A stretch of 64,000 nucleotides of DNA from Nitrospirota bacterium (GTDB lineage Bacteria > Nitrospirota > Leptospirillia > Leptospirillales > Leptospirillaceae). This document shows, one piece after another, positions 18,397 to 27,130 of the stretch. A program made the position numbers and the translations under genes. The stretch covers positions 62,001 to 126,000 of the forward strand of contig JAJZHW010000004.1 of the NCBI GenBank assembly GCA_021810805.1. The letters run 5' to 3'. Under the pieces are notes generated by a model. That model did not search any database. It was given only the letters and a program-made list of their open reading frames with translations, and had not been told where the DNA came from. Within the stretch, counting starts at the first letter, position 1. Every line of letters begins with the position of its first letter.

Positions 18397-18918
18397 ATGA
18401 CAGATCATCACTATGTTTTTGACGGGACAAAAGAGCAGGCAGAACTGGATCGTCTGCGCCTCCTCGAATCGTCCTTCGATCCCAAAGCCCGACAACGTCT
18501 GGAGAATGTCGGGGTCAGCGATGGCTGGCACTGTCTGGAAGTTGGCGCGGGTGCCGGTTCGATCATGAACTGGATTTCGGAAAAGGTCGGGTCCACAGGA
18601 ACAGTCGTCGCCGTCGATACCGATACCCGATTCCTTCTGTCGTCGGTTTCCTCCAATACCGTGATCGTGAAAGGAGATATCCGCACTGTGGACTTGGGCC
18701 GATCCCGCTTCGATCTGGTCCATGGACGGTATATCCTGCTCCATATCCCCGAATTCGCGTCCGTTCTGGAGAAAATGCTTCTTCTTTTTAAACCGGGGGG
18801 CTGGCTTGTCTTCGAAGAGCCGGATTTCTCTGCCGCACGGTGTCTGGTCGGTTCGGAAGACGCACTTCTGGCCTTCGACCGGGTGACGAGTGCGGTCGAA
18901 ACCATTACAAAGCCATAG
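18397..18918 (+). CDS. Class I SAM-dependent methyltransferase, possibly truncated
   Basis: A 173-residue protein from the ATG at 18397 (ribosome site AGGAA); an upstream TTG at 18361 would add 12 residues. Motif I CLEVGAGAGSI and motif II VVAVDTDTR mark the Rossmann SAM-binding site, followed by motif IV FDLVHGRYILLHIP and motif VI LKPGGWLVFEEP-like sequence. Related UbiE-like enzymes usually continue for about 80-100 more residues, so the C-terminal substrate part appears missing. In the next frame, 18903-18983 stays open as a conserved-looking tail (HYKAIGINHTAGLKIPK) to TAA, hinting at a frameshift or fusion near the 3' end. Confidence 0.6.
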   Translation: MTDHHYVFDGTKEQAELDRLRLLESSFDPKARQRLENVGVSDGWHCLEVGAGAGSIMNWISEKVGSTGTVVAVDTDTRFLLSSVSSNTVIVKGDIRTVDLGRSRFDLVHGRYILLHIPEFASVLEKMLLLFKPGGWLVFEEPDFSAARCLVGSEDALLAFDRVTSAVETITKP

Positions 18919-19182
18919 GCATCAACCACACGGCCGGCCTCAAGATCCCCAAGGCTCTGTCGGCATTAACCCGACTTTCGTAAAAAATCGACGAATTTCA
19001 GAAAAAACGGCAATTTTCCCCCTCGAAGTTGGCGCCAGTTCTGGAAGCTGATTGTGATTTCGCTAAAAAGCAACTGAATTTTTTAAGAATATCACTTGGC
19101 ATCAGATTCTTCTCCTGCCATACTTCTTCCTTGGAATTTCTCCCTGCTGACAAAGTGTTAACCATCCTTTTCCGGAGCGTCC

Positions 19183-21132
19183 GTGTACATTCGCGAATCC
19201 CGGGTCACAAACAAAAAGACCGGCGCGGTTTATGTGTCCCATCAGCTCGTCGAGACCGTTCAGACCGACAAGGGCCCCCGCAATCGCGTCCTGTTCCATC
19301 TCGGACGCCTCTCTCTCGATCCTGCCCAAAGAAAGACTCTCGCCGATCTGTTAGCTGCCCGCCTTGAGGGGCAATCGTCTCTTCCGGGTCTCGACAATCC
19401 GGAGCTTGTGGCCATCGTCGATGCGGCCGTCCGGGACAACAAGATTCACCAGAAGAAGCGCGGACCCAAAAAGGACCCGGCGGCCTCCCGTCCTCGGGGA
19501 ACGGCCGTTCTGTCCCCCGACAGCCTTGTTGTGTCGGACAGCCGCTCGGCCGGTCCCGAGATCGCCGCCTATACCGCCTGGGAGCAGCTGGGCATGGACG
19601 AGATCCTTCTGTCGGCCGGCTTCTCCCGCCGGGAACTCCGTCTGGCGTGTGCCGTCGTCATCGGACGCCTCGTGGCTCCTGGAAGCGATCTCTCGACCAA
19701 CCGGTGGCTGACCTCCCGATCGAGCGTGCCGGAGATGATCGGAGGCGAACTCGAGACCGTCGGCAAGGATCCCCTTTATGCCATGACCGACCGTCTCTGG
19801 AGCGTGAAAGAGGTCGTCGAACGACAACTGGTCGAAAACAGCCAGGCGCTGGCGGGGTCCCCCGAGGCGGTGCTCCTCTACGACATGAGCAATACCTATT
19901 TCGAGGGCACCTGTCGGGGCAATGGCATGGCCCGGCGGGGGCACTCCAAGGAGAAGCGAAGCGATTGCCCTCTCGTCAGCTTCTCGCTGGTGCTGGACCG
20001 GTCCGGTCGTCCCGTCGCCAGCCGGATCGATCCCGGGAACCAGTCCGAACCCGAGACCCTCGTCTCGGTTCTCGACCGTCTCGACGCCCTTCTTCCCGCG
20101 ACCCTTCACGGGATGACCTTCCCCAAACCCACCCTTGTCATGGACCGAGGGATCGCCACGCGTTCCAATATCCTTCTGATGAAGGCGCGCGGCTTCCCCT
20201 ACTGCATCGTCGAACGCCGCCCCGTCGAAAAGGAGTACCGGAAGGAGTTCGAGACGGCCAGGGAGACGTTTGAATGGTTCCCTCCGGACCCGGAGTCTCC
20301 GGACGCCGGTGTCTGGCTCAAGAAGGTCTCTCTTGCCGAGGACCCCTCTGTCGTCCGGGCCCTGGTTCTCTCGGAAAGCCGGAAGCTCAAGGAGGAGGGC
20401 ATGGACACGCTCAAGGAGACCCGCTATCTGGGGGCGCTGGAACGCCTTCGGGCCTCCCTCCGTAAGGGCACGATCTCGCAGGCGGAGACGCTCTTCAAGA
20501 GGCTCGGTCGGCTCGAGGCTTCCTACTCCTCCGTGGCCCGCCACTACACGGTCGCTCCGGTCTATGAAACGCCCGTTCCCTCTCCGATCTCCCGAGGGAA
20601 GAAAAAGGCCGGCCCGTCCCTTGCGTCTCCCCGGATCGTCGACCTTGTCTGGGAGAAGTCTCCTTGGCGTCAGCTCCGGACAACCCTCACCGGCGCCTAT
20701 GTGATCGAAACGACCCACACGGAACTCTCCGCCTCCGGGATCTGGTCCCTCTATACCACCCTGACCCAGGTCGAGGGGGCCTTCCGTGCCCTCAAGAGCG
20801 ATCTGGGAGTGCGGCCGGTCTTTCATCAGACCGCCGACCGAACGCGAGCGCATCTCTTTGTCTCTGTCTTGGCCTATTTTCTGCTCTCCCACATCGAGAG
20901 CCGCTTCCGGAAGGCCCGCGACACCCGCTCCTGGCGAACCCTCCGGGAGACTCTCGAGACCTATACCCGCGTGACGGTGAGCGGCTCCGATCCCCATACC
21001 GGATACCGCTACGAGATCCGGGACTTCGTCGAGCCGGAAGCCGCTCACAAGGAGATCTTCAGGATCCTGGAGTCCTCCTCCCCCTGCCGCCGCACCCAGC
21101 GTCGATTCAAGCCGGAGGCCGTCCAAATGTAG
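19183..21132 (+). CDS. IS1634-type (IS4 superfamily) DDE transposase
   Basis: A 649-residue transposase that appears intact. The N-terminal part (YIRESRVTNKKTGAVYVSHQ) and the catalytic triad regions fit IS1634 elements: first Asp in LLYDMSNTYFEG (about residue 235), second Asp in LVMDRGIAT (about 322), Glu in the TQVEGAFRALKSDLGVRPVFHQ block (about 531), followed by HLFVSVLAYFL. It would cut and paste its own element. Start codon is GTG with TTTTCCGGAGCGTCC upstream. It sits between a decayed ORF6N gene plus methyltransferase and the Rpn nuclease gene. Confidence 0.92.
   Translation: MYIRESRVTNKKTGAVYVSHQLVETVQTDKGPRNRVLFHLGRLSLDPAQRKTLADLLAARLEGQSSLPGLDNPELVAIVDAAVRDNKIHQKKRGPKKDPAASRPRGTAVLSPDSLVVSDSRSAGPEIAAYTAWEQLGMDEILLSAGFSRRELRLACAVVIGRLVAPGSDLSTNRWLTSRSSVPEMIGGELETVGKDPLYAMTDRLWSVKEVVERQLVENSQALAGSPEAVLLYDMSNTYFEGTCRGNGMARRGHSKEKRSDCPLVSFSLVLDRSGRPVASRIDPGNQSEPETLVSVLDRLDALLPATLHGMTFPKPTLVMDRGIATRSNILLMKARGFPYCIVERRPVEKEYRKEFETARETFEWFPPDPESPDAGVWLKKVSLAEDPSVVRALVLSESRKLKEEGMDTLKETRYLGALERLRASLRKGTISQAETLFKRLGRLEASYSSVARHYTVAPVYETPVPSPISRGKKKAGPSLASPRIVDLVWEKSPWRQLRTTLTGAYVIETTHTELSASGIWSLYTTLTQVEGAFRALKSDLGVRPVFHQTADRTRAHLFVSVLAYFLLSHIESRFRKARDTRSWRTLRETLETYTRVTVSGSDPHTGYRYEIRDFVEPEAAHKEIFRILESSSPCRRTQRRFKPEAVQM
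19183..21132 (+). mobile_element. Insertion sequence of the IS1634 type, ends unresolved
   Basis: The transposase defines the element. I could not find convincing terminal inverted repeats or a target duplication in 19020-19182 or 21133-21200, so only the coding core is given. True ends should lie within about 150 bases on each side. Confidence 0.6.
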
Positions 21133-21469
21133 TACTAAATTTCACCAGGTCGACTTCGTAAGGCACCACTGCGTCTCAATATTTTTTGAGAATACGAAAG
21201 ATGGGTTAAGTCCCCCTTTTGATTTCTTTGCCGAAGGGAAGAGGACCTTGAGGATCCGAAAGACGATGCGAAAAAGTCTCCCGGGATAAAAATGGAGAGG
21301 GAGAATGCCCTCCTCAGCCCCTCCGTTCAGGAAACCAGTGGCGATGTTCGGGAGCTGAGGGCGGAGGAGACGGATCTCCTCATTCCACTTGCAATCATCC
21401 ATAGATCTGAGGATAATTGATAAAAATTTTTCCGATTTTATATTGCAATCAACAGATGAAAGATGATCG
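21133..21469. other. Stretch without a recognisable gene
   Basis: 337 bases between the transposase and the Rpn gene. Open frames here are short and resemble no family I know. It probably contains the right end of the insertion sequence and the promoter of the Rpn gene. AT content rises towards 21420-21470. Confidence 0.4.
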
Positions 21470-22432
21470 ATGAATGACATCGCCCTGCATGACCGTTTTT
21501 TCAAGTCCACACTGGGGCGACCGGACCGAATGGGAAAGGTGCTCAAGGCCTTTCTTCCTCCGGGGATTTCCTCGTCTCTCGACCCTGGCTCTCTCGTTCC
21601 CCTGGCGACGGAATCCGTGGGAGAGGGCCTCGATGCCTCCCTCATGGACCTGGCTTTCTCGGCACGATTCGGCGACCAGGAGACCCGGATCCACCTGATC
21701 GTGGAGCACAAGAGCTCCCCGGACGACGGGGTTCACTTCCAGATTGCCCATTACCTCTGTGGTCTCTGGGCTCGGGAGAGAAAGGAGAGGCGACCGCTCC
21801 TTCCTCTCCTTCCCATCCTCTTCTACCACGGAGGGCGACCCTGGTCACTCCCCGGAAGGCTCTCCGACGTGCTGAAGCCTCCCCCGGAGCTTCTTGCGGT
21901 CACTCCCGACTTTCTCCTTCCCGTCATCGATCTTCACCGGATCGAGGATGAGGAGATCCGGAGCCGGTTCGACGATGTCGAGGCTGTGCTGGCGCTTCTT
22001 TCTCTCAAACATATCTTCGACGGCATCGAGACATGTGCACGACTTCTCCTTCGCGAGATCTGGGAGCGAAAAGCCCCCTATGGTATACTCAAACCGGAGA
22101 TGGACTATATGGGCAGCATGCATGGGATCCGCAGTCCCCTGGAGATGAAACGGATTCTCGATCCCATCGCCAAGGAGGTAGGAATGGCTCAAAGCATCGT
22201 CGATACCTGGATGGAGGAATGGCTTCAGCAGGGAATAGAGCAGGGAATCCGGCAAGGGGTCCAGCAAGGAATCCAGCAGGGGGTCCAGCAAGGCGTTCGG
22301 CAGAATCAGGAACAGATGATTGACCGTCTACTGCAGCGGGGTGGGTTTTCTCACGAGGAGATTGCCTCGCTCGTCAATGTCGACATCGTCCGCGTTCGGG
22401 AGATTGCGGAGAGCTTAGGCAAAGGATCCTGA
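21470..22432 (+). CDS. Rpn-family PD-(D/E)XK nuclease (recombination-promoting nuclease, transposase_31)
   Basis: A 320-residue protein beginning MNDIALHDRFFKSTLG, the usual start of Rpn proteins. The nuclease core is intact: Asp60 in SLMDLAFSAR and Glu79-x-Lys81 in LIVEHKSS. After a central helical region, the C-terminus has MAQSIVDTWMEEWLQQG, six imperfect 4-residue units of the form G(I/V)xQ, and a helical end (FSHEEIASLVNVDIVRVREI). Rpn proteins cleave DNA; some act in phage defence and are restrained by a short protein made from an internal start. Such a start is visible here at 22184. The last part is duplicated just downstream. Confidence 0.9.
   Translation: MNDIALHDRFFKSTLGRPDRMGKVLKAFLPPGISSSLDPGSLVPLATESVGEGLDASLMDLAFSARFGDQETRIHLIVEHKSSPDDGVHFQIAHYLCGLWARERKERRPLLPLLPILFYHGGRPWSLPGRLSDVLKPPPELLAVTPDFLLPVIDLHRIEDEEIRSRFDDVEAVLALLSLKHIFDGIETCARLLLREIWERKAPYGILKPEMDYMGSMHGIRSPLEMKRILDPIAKEVGMAQSIVDTWMEEWLQQGIEQGIRQGVQQGIQQGVQQGVRQNQEQMIDRLLQRGGFSHEEIASLVNVDIVRVREIAESLGKGS
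22184..22432 (+). CDS. Internal start: predicted short C-terminal Rpn product (RpnS-like antitoxin)
   Basis: Inside the Rpn gene, in the same frame, an ATG (22184-22186, Met239 of the long protein) is preceded by AAGGAGGT at 22172-22179, an almost perfect Shine-Dalgarno sequence at good distance, much better than that of the long protein itself. It would make an 82-residue protein comprising MAQSIVDTWMEEW, the 4-residue repeats and the C-terminal helices. In characterised Rpn genes an internal product of this kind blocks the nuclease. That this one is made and acts so is inferred. Confidence 0.6.
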   Translation: MAQSIVDTWMEEWLQQGIEQGIRQGVQQGIQQGVQQGVRQNQEQMIDRLLQRGGFSHEEIASLVNVDIVRVREIAESLGKGS

Positions 22433-22683
22433 GATCTGACCGCTCCTCGGCAAAGTCGGAGGCTGGGAATGGCTCAAAGCATCGTCGATACCTGGATGGA
22501 GGAATGGCTTCAGCAGGGAATACAGCAGGGGATTCAGCAAGGGGTCCAGCAGGGAGTCCAGCAAGGCGTTCGGCAGAATCAGGAACAGATGATCGACCGT
22601 CTACTGCAGCGGGGAGGGTTTTCTCACGAGGAGATTGCCTCGCTCGTCAATGTCGACATCGTCCGCGTTCGGGAGATTGCGGG
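22184..22683 (+). repeat. Tandem 3'-end duplication, 285-bp period
   Basis: 22184-22409 and 22469-22683 are nearly identical, with the copies differing by one 12-base repeat unit (one GVQQ-type block) and a few substitutions. About 60 bases of unique DNA lie between them. The inner 12-base units are themselves tandem repeats that can expand and contract. Confidence 0.85.
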
Positions 22684-22696
22684 AGAGATTGACTAA
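22469..22696 (+). CDS. Free-standing duplicate of the Rpn C-terminal domain
   Basis: A 75-residue frame that repeats the short internal product of the preceding gene almost word for word: same MAQSIVDTWMEEWLQQG start, same RQNQEQMIDRLLQRGGFSHE block, ending AGEID in place of AESLGKGS. It has five 4-residue units instead of six. Its ATG lies at the same codon as the internal start of the long gene and has its own ribosome site, GGAGG at 22458-22462. It contains no nuclease residues. It is either a stand-alone antitoxin-like protein or the 3' remnant of a second copy. Confidence 0.65.
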   Translation: MAQSIVDTWMEEWLQQGIQQGIQQGVQQGVQQGVRQNQEQMIDRLLQRGGFSHEEIASLVNVDIVRVREIAGEID

Positions 22697-22932
22697 GGGA
22701 TCCAATGATCTTCCCGAAGAATAACCACGGACCTTGATCGACGGCTTTGCGCGATAAAGTCCGGGGGGCATCGACGGTTCTTTCTTTAGGGGCCCCTCCG
22801 AACCTTTCCGGTCCTTTTTTCCATGCGCTCCTCCCTCAGCCCCTTCCTGTCGTCTCTCCCACGTCGGGGAATCTTTCGGCCCCAACCAAGGCTCTCCCCC
22901 TTAGGTCTGGCTCTTGTGATCCCCCTACTCCC

Positions 22933-24315
22933 TCAATCTCCGGCGATGCGGAGCCCTTCCACGAGGAGGGAGGGGGAGTTGATCGACGATCGAATTTCAA
23001 GATCCGACCCCCGATCGACAATATTCTGGTAGACCTCGTCGAGGGTTCCCGCCAGGGTGATCTCCGAGACGGGATGGAGGATCGCCCCGTCCTCAAACCA
23101 GTAGCCGAAGGCCCCGCGGGAATAGTCTCCCGTCACGGTGCTCACCCCAAATCCGATCAGCTCCGTCACAAGAAGCCCTTTTCCGGCCTTTTTCATGAGA
23201 TCTTCGAGGGAGGATGTTCCGGGAACAACGATCAGGTTCGAGATCCCCACCCCCGGCCCGTCTCCCAGGGAGCGCACCGCGTTGGCGGTGGACTGTCGCC
23301 CCAGCTTCCGGGCCGAATAGGTGTCGAAGAGGAAGGTCTGGAGAACGCCCTCGTCGACCAGGGTCTTCTTGCGGGTGGGGAGACCCTCTCCGTCGAAGGG
23401 ACGGCTTCCTGGCGCTCCGGGGAGAAAGGGGTCCTCCCGGAGGGTCATGCAGGCGTTCATCACCGGAGTCCCCTCGCGTCCCTTGAGGTAGGTGGCGTTT
23501 CTGTAGAGGGCGGAGCCGGAGACGGCTCCGGCGAAGTGGCCGATCAGACTGCGGGCGGTCTCGGGGTCGAAGATGACCGGATAGCTCCCGGTCTTGATCC
23601 GACGGGCCCCCAGTCTCCTGACGGTGCGGGAGGCGGCCTTTTTTCCGATCCCCTCTGCGTCAGAGGTCTTCTCCCAGAGCGGCCCCGTCACGTACCAATA
23701 GTCCCGCTCCATCTGATCTCCCGAGGTGGCGATGACCGAGCAGGAAAGGGCATAGGAGCTCTTCCGGTATCCGTGAAGGAACCCCAGGCTGTTGCCGAAG
23801 ACGATGTGGGAGTGGGAGCGGGAGCATTCAGCTCCTTCCGAGTTCGTGATCCGGGGATCATAGGAAAGGGCGGCCTTCTCGGTGGCCAGAGCCCGTTCCA
23901 CCAGTTCGTCGCGGGAAGGGGAATGGCTCTCTTCGGGAAAGAGCTTTGCAGGGTCGATGGCCGGGGGAAGGATCCGGTCGGGAAGTCCCGCGTAGGGGTC
24001 TTCCGCGGTGTGCTGGGCCATGGCCACGGCTCGCGCCACGAGGGTCCTGAGATGGTCGGGGGAGAGATCCCGGGTGGCAACGCTGGACTGGCGGGTTCCG
24101 GCAAAGACCCGGATTCCGATGCCCCGGCTCTGGGCGGCCTGGACCTTCTCGATCTCACCCTTTCTCACTCCTACCGTCTCTTCGACTCCTGAGATGAAGA
24201 GGGCATCGGCAGAGGTGGCTCCGGCCGAGCGGGCGGCTTCGAGAATGAATCGGATAGCCTCTTCCCCATCTTCAAAGCTTTTTGAGGGGAGGTTTTGGGA
24301 GGGGACAACGTTCAA
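22933..24315 (-). CDS. pmbA: TldE/PmbA, partner subunit of the TldD protease
   Basis: TldE forms a heterodimer with TldD, a zinc metalloprotease that degrades unfolded peptides and processes some modified peptides; TldE lacks the zinc motif. This frame shows the family blocks RSAGATSADALFI, RGIGIRVFAG, the SGSALYRNATYLKG and KKTLVDEGVLQTFLFDTYSARKLG-type regions and the C-terminal GDYSRGAFGYWFEDG. Start is a TTG at 24313-24315 with AGGAGA 7 bases upstream (460 residues, normal); a longer frame to 24387 would overlap tldD by 50 bases. It follows tldD by 19 bases. Confidence 0.9.
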   Translation of the reverse strand: MNVVPSQNLPSKSFEDGEEAIRFILEAARSAGATSADALFISGVEETVGVRKGEIEKVQAAQSRGIGIRVFAGTRQSSVATRDLSPDHLRTLVARAVAMAQHTAEDPYAGLPDRILPPAIDPAKLFPEESHSPSRDELVERALATEKAALSYDPRITNSEGAECSRSHSHIVFGNSLGFLHGYRKSSYALSCSVIATSGDQMERDYWYVTGPLWEKTSDAEGIGKKAASRTVRRLGARRIKTGSYPVIFDPETARSLIGHFAGAVSGSALYRNATYLKGREGTPVMNACMTLREDPFLPGAPGSRPFDGEGLPTRKKTLVDEGVLQTFLFDTYSARKLGRQSTANAVRSLGDGPGVGISNLIVVPGTSSLEDLMKKAGKGLLVTELIGFGVSTVTGDYSRGAFGYWFEDGAILHPVSEITLAGTLDEVYQNIVDRGSDLEIRSSINSPSLLVEGLRIAGD

Positions 24316-24334
24316 GGGGCGATCTCCTGTCTGT

Positions 24335-25771
24335 CTAATTTGTTCCACCGACGGTGAGGGCGTCGACACGGATTGTGGGAAGGCCAACCCCTACCGGGAC
24401 CGACTGGCCGTCCTTGCCGCAGGTGCCGACGCCGGTGTCGAGGGACATGTCCGTTCCCACCATGCGGACCTTGGTGAGGACGTCGGGACCATTGCCGATC
24501 AGGGTGGCACCCTTGACGGGGTGAAGGATCTTCCCCTTCTCGACGTAGTAGGCCTCCGACATCGAGAAGACGAACTTGCCCGAGGTGATGTCCACCTGTC
24601 CGCCGCCGAAGTTGACGGCATAGATTCCCCGATCGAGGGAGGCCAGAACCTCGGCCGGGTCACTCTCCCCGGGGAGCATGACGGTGTTGGTCATCCGGGG
24701 CATGACAGGGTGGGCGTAGGACTCTCGGCGGCCGTTGCCGGTAGAGTGGGTGCCCATAAGCCGGGCATTCTGGCGGTCCTGAAGATAGCCCCGGAGGATC
24801 CCATTTTCGATGAGCACTGTCCGCTGAGTGGGTGTCCCTTCGTCATCGACGTTCAAGGATCCGCGGCGACCAGGAAGGGTGCCGTCGTCGATGATGGTGC
24901 ACAGCGGGGAAGCGACCCGCTGGCCGATTCGCCCCGAGAAGGCCGAGGTGCCCTTGCGGTTGAAGTCCCCCTCGAGACCGTGGCCGATGGCTTCGTGCAG
25001 GAGAATGCCTGGCCAGCCGGGCCCCAGGACCACGTCCATCGTTCCCGACGGGCAGGGACGAGCCTCAAGGTTCACGAGGGCCTGCCTCACGGCCTCGCGG
25101 CAGGCCTGAGCCAAGCGCTCCGGCGAGACGATTCCGGAAAAGTCCGTGCGTCCTCCCCATCCGTAGGAGCCGGTCTGACGGTTGGATCCCTCCTGGGCGA
25201 TGACAGAGACGTTGAGGCGCGTCAGGGGGATCCTGTCCACCACCACCTGACCATCGGAGCGGACAATCTGGACCGTCTTGTCCTCGAAGGCCAGGGAGGC
25301 CATTACCTGGACGACCTTAGAGCTCTCCTGCCGGCAGAGGCGATCGATGGTTTCAAGAATCCCGATCTTGTCGGGCACCGGGCGGTCGAAGGCCAGATCG
25401 GTCGTGGGATAGAGGTTGTGCTGGGGACGACCAGGGCGCGAGAGGGCCAGCGGGCGGCCGGAGCCGGGACCCTGTGCGATCCTCCGGGCCGACTCCAGAG
25501 CCTGGGCGATCTGCCTCGGGGAAAACTCTTCGGTAAAGGCAAAGCCCGTCCGCTCCCCGGAGACGATCCGGGCGCCCACTCCCTGGCTGACATCCTGGCC
25601 GGCCTTTTTGACCATCCCGTCCTCGACGCTGTAGTGCTCGCGGAGGGTGTGTTCGAAGTAGAGGTCGGCGTCGTCCACGGTGGATGGGAGGGCCACATGG
25701 GCGAGAGCCGACTGGAGACTCTCGGTAGTGCTTTCGACGCGGTCTTCAAAAAATCGGACAATATCCGGCAC
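24335..25771 (-). CDS. tldD: TldD metalloprotease subunit
   Basis: The catalytic half of the TldD/TldE protease. The zinc-binding HExxxH is present as LLHEAIGHGLEGD, with the further conserved NDDEGTPTQRT-like and GNGRRESYAHPVMPRMTNT segments downstream. The frame runs upstream to 26050, but the family begins at the IVRFFEDRVES block, and a GTG at 25769-25771 has AGGAGG 9 bases upstream, giving 478 residues, which is the normal length. It is followed closely by pmbA; both subunits are therefore made together. Confidence 0.93.
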   Translation of the reverse strand: MPDIVRFFEDRVESTTESLQSALAHVALPSTVDDADLYFEHTLREHYSVEDGMVKKAGQDVSQGVGARIVSGERTGFAFTEEFSPRQIAQALESARRIAQGPGSGRPLALSRPGRPQHNLYPTTDLAFDRPVPDKIGILETIDRLCRQESSKVVQVMASLAFEDKTVQIVRSDGQVVVDRIPLTRLNVSVIAQEGSNRQTGSYGWGGRTDFSGIVSPERLAQACREAVRQALVNLEARPCPSGTMDVVLGPGWPGILLHEAIGHGLEGDFNRKGTSAFSGRIGQRVASPLCTIIDDGTLPGRRGSLNVDDEGTPTQRTVLIENGILRGYLQDRQNARLMGTHSTGNGRRESYAHPVMPRMTNTVMLPGESDPAEVLASLDRGIYAVNFGGGQVDITSGKFVFSMSEAYYVEKGKILHPVKGATLIGNGPDVLTKVRMVGTDMSLDTGVGTCGKDGQSVPVGVGLPTIRVDALTVGGTN

Positions 25772-25882
25772 GATGCGTGTCCTCCTGGTTGTCTGGCCCG
25801 TTAAAATCACGGGGAAAGAATTTCCCGGGGACCGGGGGGGAACTCTCTTTGGGGAGATTGTATGATCTGAGATCCTCCGTTC

Positions 25883-25958
25883 ATTATACAGGGGGGGAGA
25901 GCTGTGATCTATCGGATCTTCTGAAAGAAAATTCAGAGGGGGGACGCCAGAACCCCCC
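25883..25958 (-). promoter_or_regulatory. Possible tldD promoter box and nearby hairpin
   Basis: On the minus strand a perfect TATAAT occupies 25888-25883, about 110 bases before the tldD GTG, but no good -35 box is visible. GGGGGG (25938-25943) and CCCCCC (25953-25958) could form a hairpin. The divergent spacer 25772-26032 shows nothing else. Confidence 0.3.
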
Positions 25959-26032
25959 TTCAGACCCCCGAAAGACAAGGGAAAAATCGCGGAGACAGCC
26001 TGAAGGCTGAAGACCAGCAAGAGAGGAGAGGG

Positions 26033-27130
26033 ATGGGGCGGGGAGCGCAAGGGGTCAGGGAGATGATGGAGGCCGGGTGCCGGGAGGGGATCTTTCCCGG
26101 CGGGGTCGTCCTTTGGGGGAACCGGCGGGAGATCCGGGGAGAGGTGGCCGTGGGCGTGGGGCGGGTGACTCCTCCGGAGCCCTTGCCTTTGGTGACCCCC
26201 GCCACCCTTTTCGATCTGGCCTCGCTCACCAAGCCCCTGGTCACCGGGGCCCTGGTGCTACTTGCCGTCGCCGAGGGAAGGACGACGCTGGACTCCCCCC
26301 TCTCCGACAGTCTCCCCGTGTCCCGAGGTTCCCGATGGGGAGAGGCCCCCCTGCGGGAGCTCCTTACTCATTCCTCCGGTCTTCCGGCCTGGGCTCCCCT
26401 CTACCAGAAAATCGATGAAACTCTCCCCGGAGAGGAGAGGAAGAGACGGCTTCTCCGGGAGATCCTCGCCCTTTCCCCGGCGGGGGAGAGGGGAAAGGCC
26501 TCCCTCTATAGCGACTTTGGCTTCATGCTCCTGGGGTGGGCGCTGGAGGAGATCTTCGGAGAGGGCCTCGATCGCCTCTACCGCAAACGTGTCGCCGCTC
26601 CCCTGGGACTTGATGGAGTGGACTTCCTCTCGGAGGGATCCTCCCTGCCCTGGCAGGAGCCCGACCGCGACCGCCACTTTGCCGCCACTGAGGTCGATTC
26701 GGAAAGCGGAGAACCATGGGTGGGGGTCGTTCACGACGAGCATGCCCGGATCCTGGGAGGGGTCTCCGGCCATGCCGGCCTCTTTGGAACGGCTCGGGGA
26801 GTTTGGTCGCTGGCCCGGCCCTGGATGGCACAGAAGGGAGAGGGGGGGATTTTCCCTGAGGAGCTTTTGCAGGAGTTCACCCGGAGGCAGGAGCCGCTGG
26901 AGTGGGCGCTGGGATTCGATACCCCGACCGCGGGATCCTCCAGCGGGACGAAGATGACTCCGGGGGCCTCCATCGGCCATCTGGGCTATGCCGGCACCTC
27001 CGTCTGGATGGATCGGGCCCGGGACAGGATCATCGTGCTTTTGACGAATCGGGTCCACCCCACCCGGACCAACAACCGGATCCGGGAGTTCCGTCCCCGG
27101 CTTCACGATCGGGTGGACGAGGCCTTTTAG
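26033..27130 (+). CDS. Beta-lactamase-like serine hydrolase (class C / esterase B type)
   Basis: A 365-residue protein of the penicillin-binding/class C beta-lactamase fold. The nucleophile motif SxxK is SLTK at residues 64-67, the second motif is YSD in ASLYSDFGFMLLG in place of YxN, and the third is HLGYAGTS near the C-terminus in place of KTG. No signal peptide is present, suggesting a cytoplasmic esterase or peptidase rather than a periplasmic beta-lactamase. Substrate unknown. It starts divergently from tldD and converges on hpnC, whose stop overlaps its own. Confidence 0.85.
   Translation: MGRGAQGVREMMEAGCREGIFPGGVVLWGNRREIRGEVAVGVGRVTPPEPLPLVTPATLFDLASLTKPLVTGALVLLAVAEGRTTLDSPLSDSLPVSRGSRWGEAPLRELLTHSSGLPAWAPLYQKIDETLPGEERKRRLLREILALSPAGERGKASLYSDFGFMLLGWALEEIFGEGLDRLYRKRVAAPLGLDGVDFLSEGSSLPWQEPDRDRHFAATEVDSESGEPWVGVVHDEHARILGGVSGHAGLFGTARGVWSLARPWMAQKGEGGIFPEELLQEFTRRQEPLEWALGFDTPTAGSSSGTKMTPGASIGHLGYAGTSVWMDRARDRIIVLLTNRVHPTRTNNRIREFRPRLHDRVDEAF

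Noticed and set aside
19076-21195. Similar ATTTTTTxAGAATA stretches on both sides of the transposase as a target duplication
   Set aside because: The match is imperfect and A/T-rich, and it lies at unequal distances from the gene; neither copy abuts an inverted repeat.
24008-25804. Long plus-strand open frame opposite tldD/pmbA
   Set aside because: High GC content leaves long antisense frames open; the protein sense is clearly on the minus strand, with all catalytic motifs.
25772-26050. N-terminal extension of TldD by 93 residues
   Set aside because: The frame is open, but the GTG at 25771 has a perfect AGGAGG and matches the family start; the extension has no homology and would cover the divergent promoter region.
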